Below, piece after piece: positions 1 to 7,007 of a DNA stretch of 12,261 bases. The DNA lies in assembly GCA_029779385.1 (NCBI GenBank), contig JAKPAQ010000249.1, positions 1-12,261 on the forward strand. The letters are read 5' to 3'. The stretch's first letter is position 1; each line of letters opens with the position of its first letter. Source of the stretch: Actinomycetes bacterium. GTDB lineage: Bacteria; Actinomycetota; Actinomycetes; Propionibacteriales; Nocardioidaceae. The translations under genes and the position numbers were made by a program. The notes beneath the pieces were generated by a model. The model ran no database searches. It saw only the letters and a list, made by a program, of their open reading frames with translations, and was not told the DNA's origin.

Positions 1-528
1 GATGAGAGCGAACTTGACCCGGTCGAGCAGGTCGAGACGGGCATCGCCCGGATAAATGAGGGCGTCGCCGCCGAACTCATCCAACGACTCCACGAACGCG
101 AACCGGCCTTCTTCGAACAGGCGGTCGTCGATCTGGTTGTCGCGATGGGTTACGGCGGAGCCGATGCTCGAGCCACCCGGACACAGTTGTCGAACGACGG
201 CGGAATCGACGGCATCATCGACCAGGACACCCTTGGGTTGAATCGGGTCTATATCCAGGCCAAGCGTTACGCGCCCGAGAACGCTGTCGGTCGCCCTGAC
301 ATCCAGTCATTTGTGGGGGCGATGCACGGCCAGCAAGCAAATCAGGGCGTTTTCATCACGACCGGACGCTTCAGTTCGGGCGCCGTTGACTACGCCGAAA
401 GTGTCGCCACTCGAGTTGTGTTGATCGACGGGCAGCGTCTCGCCGATTTGATGATCCGCTATCGAGTGGGCGTGCAAGCCAAACGAACACTTCACATTGT
501 TGAAGTAGATGAGGACTTTTTCGTATGA
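1..528 (+). CDS. mrr: Mrr-type restriction endonuclease (C-terminal part, 5' end outside window)
   Basis: The frame is open from base 1, giving 175 visible residues up to the TGA at 526-528. The N-terminal part (usually a winged-helix-like Mrr_N domain) lies outside the window. The visible part is the Mrr catalytic domain. A helix ending in FFEQAVVDLVVAMGYGG precedes NDGGIDGII (around 193-219), and YIQAKRY follows (250-270). The Asp of GIDG (208-210) and the Gln-Ala-Lys (256-264) match the D...QxK variant of the PD-(D/E)xK nuclease core typical of Mrr. The later FVGAMHGQQANQGVFITTGRFS and VVLIDGQRLADLMI blocks are also characteristic. Escherichia coli Mrr cuts methylated DNA and lies near hsdRMS. 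Here the stop overlaps the hsdM start (ATGA, 525-528), so it is probably co-translated with the Type I genes. Whether it targets modified DNA in this organism is inference from the family. Confidence 0.9.
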   Translation, partial: DESELDPVEQVETGIARINEGVAAELIQRLHEREPAFFEQAVVDLVVAMGYGGADARATRTQLSNDGGIDGIIDQDTLGLNRVYIQAKRYAPENAVGRPDIQSFVGAMHGQQANQGVFITTGRFSSGAVDYAESVATRVVLIDGQRLADLMIRYRVGVQAKRTLHIVEVDEDFFV

Positions 529-2087
529 CCAAGGAACAGCAGCGCGCCGAACTCCACAAGACCATCTGGCGTATCGCCAACGATTTGCGTGGCAGCGTCG
601 ACGGTTGGGACTTCAAGTCTTATGTGCTCGGCATGCTCTTCTACCGGTTCATTTCCGAGAACCTGGCCGCCTACCTGAACGGTCTTGAGCGCGAGGCCGG
701 CGTCGCAGACTTCGACTACGCCAAACTTGGCGATGCGGACGCGGAGTTCGGTCGCAAGGACACGGTCGACGAAAAGGGCTTCTACATCCTGCCGAGCGAA
801 CTGTTCGCGAACGTTCGAAAACGCGCCGCCGGAGACGAGAACCTCAACGAGACGCTCGCGCGAATCTTTACCAACATCGAAGGATCGGCTGTTGGCAGTG
901 ACAGTGAGGACGACCTCAAGGGCTTGTTCGATGATTTGGACGTCAACAGCGCCAAACTCGGCAACACGGTCGCGCGACGCAACGAGAAACTGGTCAAGTT
1001 GCTCGACGCGATCGGTGACCTAGATCTTGGCGGCGAGTTCACCGAGAACACGATCGACGCTTTCGGTGACGCATACGAGTACCTGATGCAGATGTACGCA
1101 TCGAGCGCCGGCAAATCAGGTGGCGAGTACTACACGCCTCAAGAAGTCAGTGAACTGCTCGCCCGGATCACCGTCGTCGGCAAGACCCAGGTGAACAAGG
1201 TCTACGACCCGGCCGTCGGATCCGGATCGCTGCTGCTGAAGTTCGCGAAAGTCCTCGGCAAAGAGAACGTGCGGCAGGGCTTCTACGGCCAGGAGATCAA
1301 CCTGACCACCTACAACCTCGCCAGGATCAACATGTTCCTGCACGACGTGAACTACGAGAAATTCAACCTCGCCCACGGCGACACCCTCATCGACCCCGCC
1401 CACTGGGATGACGAACCGTTCGAAGCGATCGTCTCCAACCCGCCGTACTCGATCAAGTGGGACGGCGACGCCAACCCGCTGCTCATCAACGACCCACGCT
1501 TCGCACCAGCCGGTGTGCTCGCACCGAAGTCGAAGGCGGATCTCGCGTTCACCATGCACATCCTGTCGTGGCTCGCCGTCAACGGCACGGCGGCGATCGT
1601 CGAGTTCCCCGGCGTGCTCTACCGAGGCGGAGCTGAGCGGAAGATCCGCAAATACCTCATCGATAACAACTATGTGGATGCTGTCATCCAGCTGCCGCCG
1701 GACTTGTTCTTCGGCACCACGATCGCAACCTGCATCATCGTGCTCAAGAAATCCAAGACCGACAACTCCGTGCTCTTCATCGACGCATCCGCCGAGTTCA
1801 AACGCGTCGGCAACAAGAACAAACTCACCGAATCCAACCAGCAGCACGTGCTCGATACCTTCACGGCCCGCGAAAGTGTCGACCATGTCGCCGCACTCGT
1901 GTCGAACGAAGACATCGCCGCGAACGACTACAACATCGCCGTGTCCTCCTACGTCGAGCAGGAAGACACCCGCGAGACCGTCAATATCACGGAACTGAAC
2001 GCGGAGATCGCACGCATCGTCGCCCGCCAGCAAGAACTCCGCACCTCGATCGACGAGATCGTCGCCGACCTGGAGGGCACGAAGTGA
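525..2087 (+). CDS. hsdM: Type I restriction-modification DNA methyltransferase subunit HsdM
   Basis: Adenine-N6 methyltransferase subunit of a Type I system. With HsdS it forms the modification enzyme (M2S1), and with HsdR the restriction complex. The protein is 520 aa, the size of the EcoR124I HsdM. Residues ~8-150 form the helical HsdM N-terminal domain. GGEYYTP (199-205) opens the methyltransferase domain. DPAVGSG (228-234) is SAM-binding motif I, and NPPYS (305-309) is the catalytic motif IV of gamma-type N6-adenine methyltransferases. LPPDLFFGTTI (390-400) is also typical. The start is the ATG overlapping the mrr stop by 4 nt, with GAGG about 10 nt upstream. The stop overlaps the hsdS GTG start by 4 nt (GTGA, 2084-2087). 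All key motifs are intact, so the enzyme should be active. Confidence 0.97.
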   Translation: MTKEQQRAELHKTIWRIANDLRGSVDGWDFKSYVLGMLFYRFISENLAAYLNGLEREAGVADFDYAKLGDADAEFGRKDTVDEKGFYILPSELFANVRKRAAGDENLNETLARIFTNIEGSAVGSDSEDDLKGLFDDLDVNSAKLGNTVARRNEKLVKLLDAIGDLDLGGEFTENTIDAFGDAYEYLMQMYASSAGKSGGEYYTPQEVSELLARITVVGKTQVNKVYDPAVGSGSLLLKFAKVLGKENVRQGFYGQEINLTTYNLARINMFLHDVNYEKFNLAHGDTLIDPAHWDDEPFEAIVSNPPYSIKWDGDANPLLINDPRFAPAGVLAPKSKADLAFTMHILSWLAVNGTAAIVEFPGVLYRGGAERKIRKYLIDNNYVDAVIQLPPDLFFGTTIATCIIVLKKSKTDNSVLFIDASAEFKRVGNKNKLTESNQQHVLDTFTARESVDHVAALVSNEDIAANDYNIAVSSYVEQEDTRETVNITELNAEIARIVARQQELRTSIDEIVADLEGTK

Positions 2088-3244
2088 GTCGGATCGACGA
2101 CCTGATCGCAGAGCTTGCTCCGGAAGGCGTGCGTCACGTCGCGCTGTCGGAGGTGGCTGAGTACTCCCCGACGCGCGTTGACGCAGCAGATCTTGATGAA
2201 ACGAGCTTCGTTGGTGTCGATAACCTAGTCTCAGACAAGGGCGGACGTGTCGACGCGAGCTACCCTCCGAATACCGCACGCCTGACCGCATACGAGCCCG
2301 GCGACATCCTTCTCGGCAACATCCGCCCGTACCTCAAGAAGGTCTGGCTCGCGACGAATGCCGGTGGCTGTAGCGGCGACGTTCTCGCGGTTCGCATAGT
2401 GCGAGAGCATCGTGAGTCGCTTGATCCTGCCTTCCTCTATTACCTTCTTTCCTCTGACAGCTTCTTCGCGTACAACATGCAGCACGCGAAGGGTGCGAAA
2501 ATGCCGCGGGGCAACAAGTCAGCGATCCTGAATTACCGAATCCCCGTCCCTCCTCTCGAGGTTCAGCGCGAGATCGTGAAAGCATTGGACGCGTTCACCG
2601 AGCTTGAGGCGGCGCTTGAGGCGGAGCTTGAGGCACGGCGACTGCAGTATGCCCACTACCGGGACACGCTTCTGACCTTCCCCGAAGCGGGGGGGGTACG
2701 GAGGATTCCGATGGGTGAGCTGGCGATCAACCACGATTCGAAGCGGAAGCCCGTCACGAAGGGCCAGCGCGAGCCAGGCGACATTCCGTACTACGGCGCA
2801 TCTGGAGTCGTGGACTACGTGAAGGACTACATCTTCGACGGGGACTACCTTCTGGTTTCGGAGGACGGAGCCAACCTTCTCGCCCGTTCAACCCCGATTG
2901 CGTTTTCCGTTTCCGGCAAGACCTGGATCAACAACCACGCGCACGTGCTCGAGTTTCCTAGTTACACCGAGCGCCGATTCGTTGAGATCTATCTCAACTC
3001 GATCGACCTGTCGCCCTACGTATCGGGAGGCGCGCAGCCAAAGTTGAATCAGGCCAACCTGAACAAGATCTTGGTGCCCGTGCCTGACCTCGAGGAGCAG
3101 GAACGAATCGTCGGCATCCTTGATCGTCTTGACGCGCTGGTGAACAGCCTCACCGAGGGTCTTCCGGCTGAACTGCACGCCCGTCGTCAGCAATACGAGT
3201 ACTACCGGGACAAGCTGCTGACTTTCGCTGAGGTCGCGGCATGA
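2084..3244 (+). CDS. hsdS: Type I restriction-modification specificity subunit HsdS
   Basis: Specificity subunit that reads the bipartite target for both HsdM and HsdR. It is 386 aa with the usual two-fold layout. TRD1 spans about residues 18-155, the central conserved helix about 156-200, TRD2 about 205-333, and the distal conserved helix about 334-382. The conserved regions are visible duplicates: PVPPLEVQREIVKALD with HYRDTLLTF, and PVPDLEEQERIVGILD with YYRDKLLTF. The GTG start has GGAGG (2072-2076) at 7-nt spacing and overlaps the hsdM stop. The stop overlaps the hsdR ATG. The central linker has three odd features: three tandem 12-bp repeats (residues 173-184, ELEA-ALEA-ELEA), an eight-G run (codons 202-205), and an in-frame ATG (Met210) behind a GGAGG. 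As sequenced the reading frame is full length. The recognition sequence cannot be deduced from sequence alone. Confidence 0.96.
   Translation: MSRIDDLIAELAPEGVRHVALSEVAEYSPTRVDAADLDETSFVGVDNLVSDKGGRVDASYPPNTARLTAYEPGDILLGNIRPYLKKVWLATNAGGCSGDVLAVRIVREHRESLDPAFLYYLLSSDSFFAYNMQHAKGAKMPRGNKSAILNYRIPVPPLEVQREIVKALDAFTELEAALEAELEARRLQYAHYRDTLLTFPEAGGVRRIPMGELAINHDSKRKPVTKGQREPGDIPYYGASGVVDYVKDYIFDGDYLLVSEDGANLLARSTPIAFSVSGKTWINNHAHVLEFPSYTERRFVEIYLNSIDLSPYVSGGAQPKLNQANLNKILVPVPDLEEQERIVGILDRLDALVNSLTEGLPAELHARRQQYEYYRDKLLTFAEVAA
2600..2635 (+). repeat. Three tandem 12-bp repeats in the hsdS central linker
   Basis: The units are 2600-2611 (gagcttgaggcg), 2612-2623 (gcgcttgaggcg) and 2624-2635 (gagcttgaggca). 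They are in frame and encode ELEA, ALEA and ELEA at residues 173-184 of HsdS. In EcoR124I and EcoR124II a 12-bp (TAEL) repeat at the equivalent place occurs two or three times, and its copy number changes the spacing between the two half-sites of the target. The same role is inferred here. Confidence 0.85.
2689..2696 (+). repeat. Eight-G homopolymer in hsdS, possible slippage (phase-variation) tract
   Basis: Eight consecutive G cover the end of codon 202 through the first base of codon 205 (Ala-Gly-Gly-Val), between the central conserved helix and TRD2. It is the longest single-base run I see in the window. Loss of one G would give a 245-aa product ending at the TGA 2820-2822. Gain of one G would give a 211-aa product ending at the TGA 2716-2718. 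Both retain TRD1 and the central helix and lose TRD2. Confidence 0.7.
2700..2713 (+). promoter_or_regulatory. Internal Shine-Dalgarno and in-frame ATG in hsdS
   Basis: GGAGG at 2700-2704 is followed after 6 nt by ATG at 2711-2713, which is Met210 of HsdS at the start of TRD2. The spacing is ideal for initiation. Starting here would give a 177-aa protein containing TRD2 and the distal conserved helix, a half-specificity subunit. If the adjacent G run gained one base, the upstream frame would stop at TGA 2716-2718, overlapping this start as ATGGGTGA, an arrangement typical of coupled translation. Use of this start is inferred, not shown. Confidence 0.5.
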
Positions 3245-6200
3245 CGGAGCCGAAGGCGATGCGGTACGAGACGATCGCGGTCTCTTCGGAGAGCACCGTC
3301 GTCGCTGAATTCGTGCCGGATGCGGCTGCGGAGACGGCCTACCAGTCCGAGGCTGACCTGGAGCGCGAGCTGGTCAAGCTGCTGCAGGGGCAGGCGTACG
3401 ACTACCTCCCGATCACGACGGAAGCACAGCTCGTCGCAAATCTCCGCTCCCAGTTGGAAGCACTGAACGGCATCACGTTCAGCGACACCGAGTGGGAACG
3501 GTTCTTCAGCGAGAAGGTCGCGGGGGCCAACGACGGCATCGTCGAGAAAACCGTCCGCATTCAAGAGGACCACGTTCAGGTCTTGAAGCGCGACGACGGA
3601 ACGACGAAGAACGTCCAGCTGATCGACAAGACCAACATCCACAACAACCGGCTGCAGGTCATCAATCAGTACGAGATCGGCCAAGGTGACGGCGGAGCAC
3701 GCCGCTCCAACCGCTACGACGTCACGATCCTCGTCAACGGCCTGCCGCTCGTGCATGTCGAGCTCAAGCGCCGCGGTGTGGACATCCGCGAGGCGTTCAA
3801 CCAGATCGACCGCTACCAGCGCGACAGCTTTTGGGCAGGTTCCGGCCTGTTCGAGTACGTCCAGCTCTTCGTGATCAGTAACGGCACGCTCACCAAGTAC
3901 TACTCCAACACCACGCGGTTCCAGCACGTGAAGGAAGCGGCCGGCGCCAAGCGAGGCAAGAAGACCTCCAACTCGTTCGAGTTCACCTCAGCGTGGGCCG
4001 ACGCCTCCAACCGGCCGATTCAAGACCTGACCGGATTTGCCAAGACATTCTTCGCCAAACACTCCCTGCTCAACGTGCTCACGAAATACTGCGTGCTCAC
4101 CGCTGACCGGCTCCTGCTGGTGATGCGCCCGTACCAGATCGTCGCGACCGAGCGGGTGATCCAGAAGATCGAGATCGCCACCAACTACAAGCAGCTCGGC
4201 ACCGTCGGCGCGGGCGGCTATGTCTGGCACACCACCGGTTCGGGCAAGACTCTCACCTCATTCAAGACCGCCCAGCTGGCGTCGCGGATGGCGAGCGTCG
4301 ACAAGGTCCTGTTCGTCGTGGACCGCAAGGACCTCGACTACCAGACCATGCGCGAATACGACCGGTTCGAGAAAGGCGCAGCCAACTCCAACACGTCGAC
4401 GTCGGTGCTGAAAAAGCAACTCGAAGACCCGGGCGCGAAAATCATCATCACCACCATCCAAAAACTCGCGACCTTCATCAACGCCAACAAAGGCCACGCG
4501 ATCTACGACGGCCACATCGTCCTGATCTTCGACGAATGTCATCGCTCCCAGTTCGGTGACATGCACTCGGCAATCACCAAATCGTTCAAGCGGTACAACA
4601 TGTTCGGCTTCACCGGCACGCCGATCTTCGCCGTCAACTCCACCAGCGGAGGAGACCCGAACCCGCGCACCACCCCGCAAGCGTTCGGCTGCTACCTGCA
4701 CGGCAACCCGACAGAATGCCCTGCAGCCGACCATCAGATGGCCGTCCACACCTACACGATCGTGGACGCGATCAACGACAAGAACGTGCTGCCGTTTCGC
4801 ATCGACTACGTCAACACCATCAAACTGCCCGAAGGGATGACCGACAAACAGGTCTCGGCGATCGACACCGAAAAAGCATTGCTAGCCGACGAGCGGATCG
4901 ACCAAGTCGTGAAATACACGCTCGACCACTTCGACCAGAAGACCCGGCGAGCCAAAAGTTACGGCCACAAAGTCGTGACGAACGTTTCCGAAGTGATCGC
5001 CAGCAAACGCCGAGTCAGCGAATCGACCCAGCCTCGCCGCGTCCGAGGATTCAATGCGCTGTTTGCGACGGCCTCGATCGAAGCGGCCAAAAAGTACTAC
5101 GCCTTCTTTGAGTTGCAGCAATGCCGACGAGAAGAAGCCGAGCCCGGCTATCAGCGGTTGAAGATCGGACTGATCTATTCGTTCTCGGCCAACGAAGCCG
5201 AAGCCGAAGACTACTTGGACGAAGAAGGCTTCGAAACCGACTCGTTAGACAAGATGTCCCGAGATTTCCTTGAGGACGCAATTCTGGACTACAACGACAT
5301 GTTCGGCACCAGCTACGACACGTCTGCCGACAAGTTTCAAAACTTCTACAAAGACCTCTCGCTGCGATTGAAAAACCGCGAAATCGACCTGGTCATCGTC
5401 GTCAACATGTTCCTCACCGGCTTCGACGCCACCACCATGAACACGCTGTTCGTGGACAAGAACCTGCGCTCCCACGGGCTGATCCAGGCATACTCGCGCA
5501 CCAACCGAATCCTCAACTCGGTCAAGACCTACGGCAACATCGTGTCCTTCCGAGACCTGGAAGAAGAAACAAACGACGCCATCGCCCTGTTCGGCAACAA
5601 AGACGCGCGCGGCATCGTGCTGCTCAAGCCGTTCGCCGAGTACTACAGCGAATACGCCGACAAAGCCTCCGAGTTGCTCGCCAAGTTCCCGCTTGATGAG
5701 CAAATCGTCGGCGAGTCGGCGCAGAAGGAATTCATCGCTCTGCTTGGTGCGATTCTGCGACTGCAAAACATCCTGACCTCGTTCGACGACTTCGCGGGCA
5801 ACGAGATCATCACCGCCCGCCAGATGCAGGACTACCGCAGCATCTACCTGAACCTCTACGCCGAGTTCCGCTCAGAAAGCGACAGCGAAAAGGAAACGAT
5901 CAACGACGACGTCGTCTTCGAGATCGAACTGATCAAACAAGTCGAGATCAACGTCGACTACATCCTCATGCTCGTCGCCAAATGGCGCGACGAACGAGGC
6001 AATGGAGACGACAAAGACTTGGCGGGGTTGAAGGACATTCAACGATCCGTGGACTCCAGCCCGACGCTGCGCAACAAGCGTGACCTCATCATGGACTTCG
6101 TCGACCGGGTTTCGGCCTCCGGCGAGATCGACGAAGAATGGCGCGCCTACGTCGCCGCCCAACGCACCGCCGAACTCGACGCCATTATCAGCGAAGAGAA

Positions 6201-6414
6201 CCTCAAAGCCGACGAAACCAGGACGTTCGTCGAAGGGGCCTTCCGCGACGGATCCATCCAAACAACAGGCACGGCAATCACCAAGATCCTGCCCCCCACG
6301 TCCCGCTTCTCCGCTGGTGGCAGCCACGGCGAAAAGAAGGCACGAGTGCTCGACCGGCTCGGCAAGTTCTTCGATCGGTTCTTTGGGTTGAGCGCCGGAA
6401 GTAACGATCAATAG
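3241..6414 (+). CDS. hsdR: Type I restriction endonuclease subunit HsdR (EcoR124-like)
   Basis: Motor and nuclease subunit of the Type I complex. It translocates DNA using ATP and cuts far from the unmodified target. The protein is 1057 aa, close to EcoR124I HsdR. The N-terminal nuclease carries D160, E174 and K176 (YD...VELK), the same 14- and 16-residue spacing as the EcoR124I PD-(D/E)xK core, with a following QxxxY motif (Q188-Y192). SF2 helicase motifs follow in order: TTGSGKT (331-337, Walker A), DECH (431-434), FTGTP (457-461), FLTGFDA (724-730) and QAYSRTNRI (749-757). The C-terminal helical region (about 850-1045) ends in the family blocks TGTAITKILPP and RLGKFFDRFFGL. Start: ATG overlapping the hsdS stop (ATGA), with GAGG about 8 nt upstream. 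A stretch at about residues 483-500, containing two Cys, looks inserted compared with relatives as I recall them. All catalytic motifs are intact. Confidence 0.97.
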   Translation: MTEPKAMRYETIAVSSESTVVAEFVPDAAAETAYQSEADLERELVKLLQGQAYDYLPITTEAQLVANLRSQLEALNGITFSDTEWERFFSEKVAGANDGIVEKTVRIQEDHVQVLKRDDGTTKNVQLIDKTNIHNNRLQVINQYEIGQGDGGARRSNRYDVTILVNGLPLVHVELKRRGVDIREAFNQIDRYQRDSFWAGSGLFEYVQLFVISNGTLTKYYSNTTRFQHVKEAAGAKRGKKTSNSFEFTSAWADASNRPIQDLTGFAKTFFAKHSLLNVLTKYCVLTADRLLLVMRPYQIVATERVIQKIEIATNYKQLGTVGAGGYVWHTTGSGKTLTSFKTAQLASRMASVDKVLFVVDRKDLDYQTMREYDRFEKGAANSNTSTSVLKKQLEDPGAKIIITTIQKLATFINANKGHAIYDGHIVLIFDECHRSQFGDMHSAITKSFKRYNMFGFTGTPIFAVNSTSGGDPNPRTTPQAFGCYLHGNPTECPAADHQMAVHTYTIVDAINDKNVLPFRIDYVNTIKLPEGMTDKQVSAIDTEKALLADERIDQVVKYTLDHFDQKTRRAKSYGHKVVTNVSEVIASKRRVSESTQPRRVRGFNALFATASIEAAKKYYAFFELQQCRREEAEPGYQRLKIGLIYSFSANEAEAEDYLDEEGFETDSLDKMSRDFLEDAILDYNDMFGTSYDTSADKFQNFYKDLSLRLKNREIDLVIVVNMFLTGFDATTMNTLFVDKNLRSHGLIQAYSRTNRILNSVKTYGNIVSFRDLEEETNDAIALFGNKDARGIVLLKPFAEYYSEYADKASELLAKFPLDEQIVGESAQKEFIALLGAILRLQNILTSFDDFAGNEIITARQMQDYRSIYLNLYAEFRSESDSEKETINDDVVFEIELIKQVEINVDYILMLVAKWRDERGNGDDKDLAGLKDIQRSVDSSPTLRNKRDLIMDFVDRVSASGEIDEEWRAYVAAQRTAELDAIISEENLKADETRTFVEGAFRDGSIQTTGTAITKILPPTSRFSAGGSHGEKKARVLDRLGKFFDRFFGLSAGSNDQ

Positions 6415-6436
6415 CCGGCAAGGACGACGCAAATCG

Positions 6437-6634
6437 TCAATCGACCATGCCGATTTCGTTGGAGAACGCGGCCAGTGCCTCGGCGGCCTTGTCGCGTCGC
6501 GACTGACGCGCCTGTTGAAATTCCAAAATCGCCTGCGCAGGTACTCGATGGTGGGTCCCGACCTTCACGTCCTCGGTTGAGTTATCCAAGGCAGCACGGA
6601 GCGCCTGAACATCGTCGATAAGTGGGTCTGTCAC
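6437..6634 (-). CDS. Short excisionase/HTH-type antitoxin-like protein, possibly a remnant
   Basis: A 65-aa reading frame from a GTG start (6632-6634) to TGA (6437-6439), convergent with hsdR and 22 bp from its end. Residues 25-31 (VGTHHRV) followed by a charged, Ala/Arg-rich helix and a final ALAAFSNEIGM resemble the C-terminal half of excisionase-family DNA-binding antitoxins, which usually read VGTHRRI/V and end in a similar helix. The helix-turn-helix that should precede VGTH is not seen: only about 24 residues (including VQALRAALDNSTED) stand there, and the frame is closed further upstream by a TAA near 6681. No PIN-domain toxin gene lies beside it, and no clear Shine-Dalgarno precedes the GTG. 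It may be an internally deleted remnant of a toxin-antitoxin locus or a divergent small protein. Function is not assigned. Confidence 0.45.
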   Translation of the reverse strand: MTDPLIDDVQALRAALDNSTEDVKVGTHHRVPAQAILEFQQARQSRRDKAAEALAAFSNEIGMVD

Positions 6635-6844
6635 GCCTGGGAGACTTTTCGACCGGGGGAAGGTCTTGCAGATCGAGTTTTAGTCCGGCGGGATCGGCCA
6701 GAGTCCAGCAAGAATCACTGGTTCGGGCCCGTCGGAATATCTCTGATCCCCTTGGTTTCCTTGCCTCCGGCTGTCCCGCGAAAGATCGTGGTGAAGGGTG
6801 CTGCGAGGCATGGGCAAAGCCGCTCGCCCTAGGTGATCTTCAGT

Positions 6845-6864
6845 CCGCCGACCCTTGTCGGTGG
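6845..6864. repeat. Compact hairpin, 8-bp stem with 4-nt loop
   Basis: ccgccgac (6845-6852) pairs with gtcggtgg (6857-6864) around a cctt loop, with one G-T wobble. No T run follows on either strand, so a classic intrinsic terminator is not supported. It could still be a 3'-end or processing structure. Confidence 0.5.
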
Positions 6865-6889
6865 TGACAGTTAGCCTGAGCAAGCAGTA

Positions 6890-6926
6890 ACCCCGGAGAC
6901 ATGCTCTCGCAGAGGCCTTCCGGGGT
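6890..6926 (-). terminator. Possible terminator of the SulP gene (two-stage hairpin)
   Basis: accccgga (6890-6897) and tccggggt (6919-6926) form a perfect 8-bp stem. Within the loop, ctct (6904-6907) and agag (6911-6914) form a second small stem, giving a nested hairpin about 90 bp downstream of the SulP stop codon. On the minus strand it is followed by TTACTGCTT, only weakly T-rich. Many high-G+C bacteria have terminators with little U, so termination is plausible but unproven. Confidence 0.45.
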
Positions 6927-6993
6927 CTTCGATGTTCGGGTTACCTGCACGCCGAGCAGCGCGGCAGGCGGACGACTTGGTGTGGCCCCGACA

Positions 6994-7007
6994 CAACCGG
7001 CCGGTTG
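6994..7007. repeat. 14-bp perfect palindrome just after the SulP stop
   Basis: caaccggccggttg is its own reverse complement and lies 6 bp past the SulP stop codon in the direction of transcription. With no unpaired loop it would fold poorly as a short hairpin. It may be a protein-binding site, part of the 3' end, or chance. Confidence 0.4.

Larger units (their letters stand above)
2655..3212 (+). repeat. Direct repeat pair from the duplicated conserved regions of hsdS
   Basis: The 12-mer actaccgggaca occurs identically at 2655-2666 and 3201-3212, inside the longer similar segments encoding HYRDTLLTF and YYRDKLLTF. The two copies are 546 bp apart, a multiple of three, and flank TRD2. Such duplicated conserved regions are usual in HsdS and allow recombination that exchanges or removes a TRD. 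The coordinates given span both copies and the segment between. Confidence 0.7.

Noticed and set aside
1116..2291. 391-aa open frame on the minus strand
   Set aside because: It lies antisense to hsdM and the start of hsdS, whose motifs are intact. The sequence is Arg/Val/Asp-rich, as expected for a shadow in high-G+C DNA, and no domain is recognised.
3202..3927. 241-aa minus-strand frame across the hsdS/hsdR junction
   Set aside because: Antisense shadow of verified coding sequence, with low-complexity Val/Asp/Leu composition.
6423..6438. GACGA...TCGTC inverted repeat after hsdR as a terminator
   Set aside because: Only a 5-bp stem with no T run, overlapping the end of the convergent small gene. 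Too weak to call.
6622..6883. Two overlapping short frames in the gene-free interval (plus-strand 6622-6867, minus-strand 6680-6883)
   Set aside because: They overlap each other on opposite strands, have no recognisable similarity and no good ribosome binding site.
6884..6948. Possible tRNA or attachment site suggested by paired arms
   Set aside because: No cloverleaf, anticodon arm or T-loop consensus can be fitted. No integrase or duplicated tRNA end is seen in the window.
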